NCBI GenBank assembly: GCA_947086655.1
Contig: CAMTZM010000016.1
Span: 1-47,195 of the forward strand
Length of the DNA: 47,195 nt
Direction of reading: 5' to 3'
From: an uncultured Eubacteriaceae bacterium
GTDB taxonomy: Bacteria; Bacillota; Clostridia; Lachnospirales; CAG-274
The position numbers and the translations under genes were made by a program. Shown piece after piece: positions 45,356 to 47,195 of this stretch (the stretch's first letter is position 1; each line of letters starts with the position of its first letter). The notes beneath the pieces were generated by a model that had not been told where the DNA came from, ran no database searches, and saw only the letters and a list, made by a program, of their open reading frames with translations.

Positions 45356-46370
45356 CTATAAATTCCTCCATTCCAACAATACCAAAATGTTTATAACCAA
45401 GTTTCGTTACTACTCTCCCTCGTGGAGTTCTTTTAATAAAACCAAGCTGTATTAAATAAGGCTCGTAAACATCTTCAATAGTGTCTGATTCCTCTCCTAT
45501 TGATACGGCCATTGTATCAATTCCAACAGGACCTCCTCCAAATTTCTCAATCATTCCCATAATCAATTTTCTGTCTGTTAAATCAAGTCCCATTTTATCA
45601 ATCTCAAGTATATCAAGACTTTCAGAGGCAACATCCCCTGTTATATTTCCATCATATTTTACTTGAGCAAAATCTCTTACTCTTTTAAGAAGCCTATTTG
45701 CTATACGTGGAGTTCCTCTTGCCCTTTTAGCTATTTCCTCTGCCCCTTTGTCGTCTATATCAATACAAAGTACTTCTGCCGAACGCTTTATTATTTTTTT
45801 AAGTTCATCATAACTATAAAGTTCAAGCCTGTTTATAACACCAAATCTATCTCTTAAAGGGGCAGTAAGCAATCCGGCTCTTGTTGTAGCCCCTACAAGT
45901 GTGAATTTAGGCAAATCTATCCTTATGCTTTTTGCCGCTGCTCCTTTTCCTATAACAATGTCAATAACAAAATCCTCCATAGCCGGATATAAAACTTCTT
46001 CTGTAAGGCGATTTAATCTATGTATCTCATCTATAAAAAGAATATCACCTTCATTTAAACCATTAAGTATTGCAGCCATATCTCCCGGACGTTCAATAGC
46101 CGGTCCTGACGTTATTTTAATTTTAGAATTCATCTCTTTAGCTATAATATTTGAAAGAGTTGTTTTTCCAAGTCCGGGCGGTCCGTACAAAAGAACGTGG
46201 TCAAGAACATCGCCCCTTTGTTTAGCCGCTTCTATATATATTTTAAGATTACTTTTTACCTTTTCTTGTCCAATATATCCATCAAAACTGTCAGGACGCA
46301 ACTTTGGTTCAAAAATCGAATCTTCATCATTAAAATCTGTTGTTATAATTCTATTTTTTATTTTTCTCAC
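45348..46370 (-). CDS. ruvB: Holliday junction branch migration ATPase RuvB
   Basis: AAA+ motor that drives branch migration with RuvA. 340 residues with Walker [10 protein letters not shown], Walker B FIDEIHRL, sensor region [19 protein letters not shown] and the C-terminal winged helix [16 protein letters not shown]. It overlaps ruvA by 4 bp. No ruvC is visible, in keeping with Firmicutes, where RecU does that job. Confidence 0.97.
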   Translation of the reverse strand: MRKIKNRIITTDFNDEDSIFEPKLRPDSFDGYIGQEKVKSNLKIYIEAAKQRGDVLDHVLLYGPPGLGKTTLSNIIAKEMNSKIKITSGPAIERPGDMAAILNGLNEGDILFIDEIHRLNRLTEEVLYPAMEDFVIDIVIGKGAAAKSIRIDLPKFTLVGATTRAGLLTAPLRDRFGVINRLELYSYDELKKIIKRSAEVLCIDIDDKGAEEIAKRARGTPRIANRLLKRVRDFAQVKYDGNITGDVASESLDILEIDKMGLDLTDRKLIMGMIEKFGGGPVGIDTMAVSIGEESDTIEDVYEPYLIQLGFIKRTPRGRVVTKLGYKHFGIVGMEEFIDD

Positions 46371-46960
46371 CTGCCTGATAATAACTTTAACGACCTTTTA
46401 ATAATTTCTTCCGTTGTCAAAGTTCCATTGTCAACTGCTGAAATTGCCTTTAATACTTCACTCTTTAAAAAGCCGAGCGCTATTAAAGCCTCAGCCGCAT
46501 CTTTTGAAACATTATCATATTCTTTAACATTTTCAGTAGGAACAATTATGTCGATTTTGTCCTTTAATTCTAATATTATTCTCTGCGCTGTCCTTTTCCC
46601 TATTCCATTTCCACTTGAAATTTTTTTAATATCTTCAGAAATTATAGCCGAACAAAGACTTTTTACATCAAGAGTCGATAATAAAGAAATAGCACTTTTT
46701 GGGCCTACTCCTGATACGCTTATAAGCTTTTTAAACATCTCAAGTTCTTCCATATCACAAAAACCAAATAAGCCCATTCTTTCTCTTTCTTTATCTTTAA
46801 CAACACTCATATATGTATATACTTTAACTTCTGTTCCTAAAGCCCCTATTTTTTCTATATTGGATGTTCCTATTTGTATATTAAAACCTATACCATTGTT
46901 ATCAACAATTATATGTCCGTCTGATTTATATACAAGTTTCCCTATTATATATCCAAGCAT
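46367..46960 (-). CDS. ruvA: Holliday junction DNA helicase subunit RuvA
   Basis: Binds the four-way junction and positions RuvB. 197 residues with the OB fold ([13 protein letters not shown]), two helix-hairpin-helix motifs ([15 protein letters not shown] and [19 protein letters not shown]) and the flexible C-terminal domain III that contacts RuvB. First gene of the ruvA-ruvB-small gene unit. Confidence 0.96.
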   Translation of the reverse strand: MLGYIIGKLVYKSDGHIIVDNNGIGFNIQIGTSNIEKIGALGTEVKVYTYMSVVKDKERERMGLFGFCDMEELEMFKKLISVSGVGPKSAISLLSTLDVKSLCSAIISEDIKKISSGNGIGKRTAQRIILELKDKIDIIVPTENVKEYDNVSKDAAEALIALGFLKSEVLKAISAVDNGTLTTEEIIKRSLKLLSGR

Positions 46961-47020
46961 AATATTACCTCATAATCAAAATATATTCTGAGTTAATCAG
47001 CGTTTTTATAAACCTGTTTC

Positions 47021-47049
47021 AGTATAACACACTATATAATTAACGTCAA
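47021..47049 (-). promoter_or_regulatory. Sigma-A promoter of ruvAB
   Basis: On the minus strand TTGACG (47049-47044), 17 bp, TATACT (47026-47021), about 60 bp before ruvA. No LexA box was recognised. Confidence 0.75.
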
Positions 47050-47153
47050 AAAAAGTTTGCAGTAAAAAATCTTTTATTTTATTTCCTTTTTTTATAAAAA
47101 ATTAATATTTTTTAATTATTTTTTCTATATATATTGTATTAAAAATAATAAAT

Positions 47154-47187
47154 GACACTAAAAGACATTAAAAGACACTTTATGTCA
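47154..47187. repeat. Short 10-bp tandem repeat at window end
   Basis: GACACTAAAA, GACATTAAAA and GACACTTTAT occur head to tail at 47154, 47164 and 47174, followed by GTCAC. The rest of 46961-47195 has no gene. Confidence 0.5.
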
Positions 47188-47195
47188 CTCTATTT

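Noticed and set aside
45901..46991. Long open frames on the + strand opposite ruvA and ruvB
   Set aside because: They are antisense shadows of ruvAB; no ribosome binding site and no recognisable protein.
46961..47060. LexA box upstream of ruvA
   Set aside because: No GAAC-N4-GTTC type palindrome is present near the promoter.

Overview
The window looks like chromosome from a low-GC, anaerobic, spore-forming Firmicute of the class Clostridia. The base composition is strongly AT-rich. It carries the tmk-yaaR-holB-ricT-yabB-rsmI block, the ireB-ruvX-yrzB block, a SipL-type spore coat protein with DUF3794 and LysM domains, RNase J, YlbF and ruvAB. Genus cannot be fixed from what is visible; a Lachnospiraceae-like lineage is a guess. 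No tRNA, rRNA or CRISPR array was seen.

Layout. 1-8.6 kb (+ strand): citrate synthase, a large methyl-accepting chemotaxis protein with about six HAMP-like repeats, a small winged-helix protein followed by peptide release factor 3 (prfC), and a secreted YcdB-like protein with C-terminal S-layer homology segments. 8.7-12.6 kb: an ABC-F ATPase and HAD phosphatase pair (-), and an iron-dependent alcohol dehydrogenase (+). 12.7-17.4 kb (-): tmk, yaaR, holB, ricT, yabB, rsmI; holB appears to start at an AUU codon. 17.4-21.3 kb (-): SipL-like protein, Mrp ATPase, and a peptidoglycan-binding protein of the SleC type. 21.5-26.5 kb (-): a phosphorelay of three genes (REC-HD-GYP-GGDEF protein, HPt protein, hybrid histidine kinase) converging on cyclic di-GMP. 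26.8-33.2 kb: an amino acid:cation symporter, a DUF2334 deacetylase-like protein, a C_GCAxxG_C_C-EAL fusion (-), and a GalE-like protein lacking the catalytic Tyr. 33.3-39.9 kb (-): ylbF, RNase J, yrzB-ruvX-ireB, mtaB, and an AraC-type response regulator. 39.9-43.5 kb is the accessory part: an IS30-like transposase remnant, a HigA-ImmA/IrrE fusion gene with its own promoter and a palindromic operator, a frameshifted phage/toxin-like fragment, and a 491-residue unknown protein with a Cys/His-rich tail. 43.6-47.0 kb (-): glyA, a small acidic protein, ruvB and ruvA.

Links between genes. Two separate loci handle cyclic di-GMP: the phosphorelay output protein (synthesis plus HD-GYP hydrolysis) and the redox-domain-EAL fusion (hydrolysis). 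RicT and a YlbF-family protein, which work in one complex in Bacillus, are both present but apart. Intergenic regions carry a mosaic family of small palindromic repeats (20.0, 29.8, 33.7, 43.5 and 45.0 kb), and many genes are preceded by near-consensus sigma-A promoters with 17-bp spacers.

Most noteworthy: the AUU start of holB, a perfect 50-bp palindrome that buries the ribosome binding site of the SipL gene, the redox-domain-EAL fusion, the Tyr-to-Phe change in the GalE-like protein, the operator of the HigA-ImmA gene, and the mosaic repeats.
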